From Deltaproteobacteria bacterium (GTDB lineage: Bacteria; Myxococcota; Polyangia; Haliangiales; Haliangiaceae), in assembly GCA_018262455.1 (NCBI GenBank), contig JAGSPR010000269.1, positions 1 to 15,587 of the forward strand: a DNA stretch of 15,587 bases, in the 5' to 3' direction. Below the pieces are notes generated by a model. The model was not told the origin of the DNA, did not search any database, and saw only the letters and a program-made list of their open reading frames with translations. Below, one piece after another: positions 14,991 through 15,587 of the stretch. Position 1 is the first letter of the stretch, and every line of letters starts with the position of its first letter. A program made the translations under genes and the position numbers.

Positions 14991-15587
14991 CTATTTGTCG
15001 GAGCGAGTTCCAAACTGGCAGAGCGCGTCGTCACTGCGACACGGCTTCTTCGGCGGTGGCTCGGGCTTTGGCTCGACCTTCGGCTCGACCTTCGGCTCGA
15101 CCTTCGGCTCGACCTTCGCTTCGACCTTGGCAGGCGCGGGCTTGGCAGGCGCGGCGATCACGGGCTTGACCGGCTTGGGCTTGGCAGCAGACCGCGTCGT
15201 CGTCGTGGTCACTGCCACGGGCGCTTGCGCGGGTGGCACGACGGTCGTCGTCGGAGCGGCCGGCGGCGGCGGCGGCGGCGCGGCCGGAGCGACCTCGCGC
15301 GCGACCGGCGCTTGCGGTGCAGGCGGGGTCGGCTCGGGGCCTCGTGGCGGCTGCGTGGACACGGCGGCCGATCCGTCCGACGATCCGCCCGCGGAGATCG
15401 CCACGAGCGCGACCGCGGCGACCGCGATCGCGCCGCCGATCAGGGTCAGCAGGACGCGCGGGCGGCGTGACGGTGGTGGCGCAGGCTGCACCATCACCGC
15501 AGCACTCAACGTGGTGTTCGCTGCGGCGACCGAGATCGGCAGCTTCGATCGCGGCGACGCCTCGGGCGGCTCGGTCAGTGCGGCGCC
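14991..15587 (-). CDS. C-terminal part of a membrane-anchored Pro/Ala/Lys-rich protein, possibly a Ser/Thr kinase (truncated by the window edge)
   Basis: The frame is open from the right edge to TAG at 14991-14993, giving 198 visible residues; the N-terminus lies outside. An in-frame TTG at 15509 looks like a start, but the frame continues open upstream with similar composition. There is a hydrophilic lead, then one transmembrane helix (about visible residues 44-66, LLTLIGGAIAVAAVALVAIS), then a long Pro/Ala/Thr stretch, a Lys-Val-Glu-Pro repeat and a tail with two Cys (KPCRSDDALCQFGTRSDK). This is the usual shape of the tail of a myxobacterial transmembrane Ser/Thr kinase: kinase inside, single helix, low-complexity outside. 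The PEGA-like neighbour agrees. No kinase motif is in the window, so TonB-like or other spanning proteins remain possible. Confidence 0.6.
   Translation of the reverse strand, partial: GAALTEPPEASPRSKLPISVAAANTTLSAAVMVQPAPPPSRRPRVLLTLIGGAIAVAAVALVAISAGGSSDGSAAVSTQPPRGPEPTPPAPQAPVAREVAPAAPPPPPPAAPTTTVVPPAQAPVAVTTTTTRSAAKPKPVKPVIAAPAKPAPAKVEAKVEPKVEPKVEPKVEPKPEPPPKKPCRSDDALCQFGTRSDK
15070..15117 (-). repeat. Four perfect 12-bp tandem repeats (GGCTCGACCTTC)
   Basis: There are four identical units in a row, with degenerate copies on both sides (15058-15069 and 15118-15129). They are in frame and encode Lys-Val-Glu-Pro units, an alternating-charge rigid segment in the outer part of the membrane-anchored protein. 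Perfect identity suggests recent slippage and possible length variation between strains. Confidence 0.9.

Overview
This is a GC-rich window with tightly packed genes. All but one of the genes lie on the minus strand. The style points to a Myxococcota (deltaproteobacterial) chromosome: lipoproteins with Gly/Asp/Ala linkers after the lipobox, a membrane protein with a TPR-like plus PEGA-like layout next to what looks like the tail of a Ser/Thr kinase, long kelch repeats, and very high G+C at third codon positions. This is inference from style; there is no rRNA or other taxonomic marker in the window.

Reading in the direction of transcription (right to left), the right edge holds a three-gene run. 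It starts with a 3' fragment of a membrane-anchored, Pro/Ala/Lys-rich protein (14991-15587, possibly the C-terminus of a Ser/Thr kinase). Next is a signal-peptide, TPR-like/PEGA-like, two-helix membrane protein (14005-14982). Third is a lipoprotein with twelve kelch-like blades (11678-14005). The first two are separated by 8 nt, and the second and third share the A of TGATG, so the three look co-transcribed.

After a 91-nt gap comes the centre of the window: a 1865-aa alpha-2-macroglobulin lipoprotein with an intact Cys-Ile-Glu-Gln thioester motif (5989-11586), followed by penicillin-binding protein 1C (pbpC, 3478-5862). This is the well-known bacterial A2M/PBP1C pair, thought to trap foreign proteases and repair peptidoglycan at the same breach. 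Between the two genes lies a large imperfect hairpin built of two inverted hexanucleotide arrays (5881-5965). It is the most unusual DNA structure in the window.

Further left are a small protein of unknown function (2991-3410), an outer-membrane beta-barrel protein (2069-2818) closed by a clear terminator hairpin (2008-2034), a metzincin-type zinc protease lipoprotein (1482-1964, apparent TTG start), a UspA-family stress protein (885-1409) and a 93-aa receiver-like protein (380-661). The 3' end of a plus-strand gene (1-354) converges on the last of these.

Most of the window is cell-envelope biology: protease trap, peptidoglycan synthase, outer-membrane protein, secreted protease, and lipid-anchored propeller. 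No CRISPR array, insertion sequence, phage gene, tRNA or rRNA was seen. No intergenic stretch exceeds 300 bases. The longest, 662-884, shows no convincing signal.
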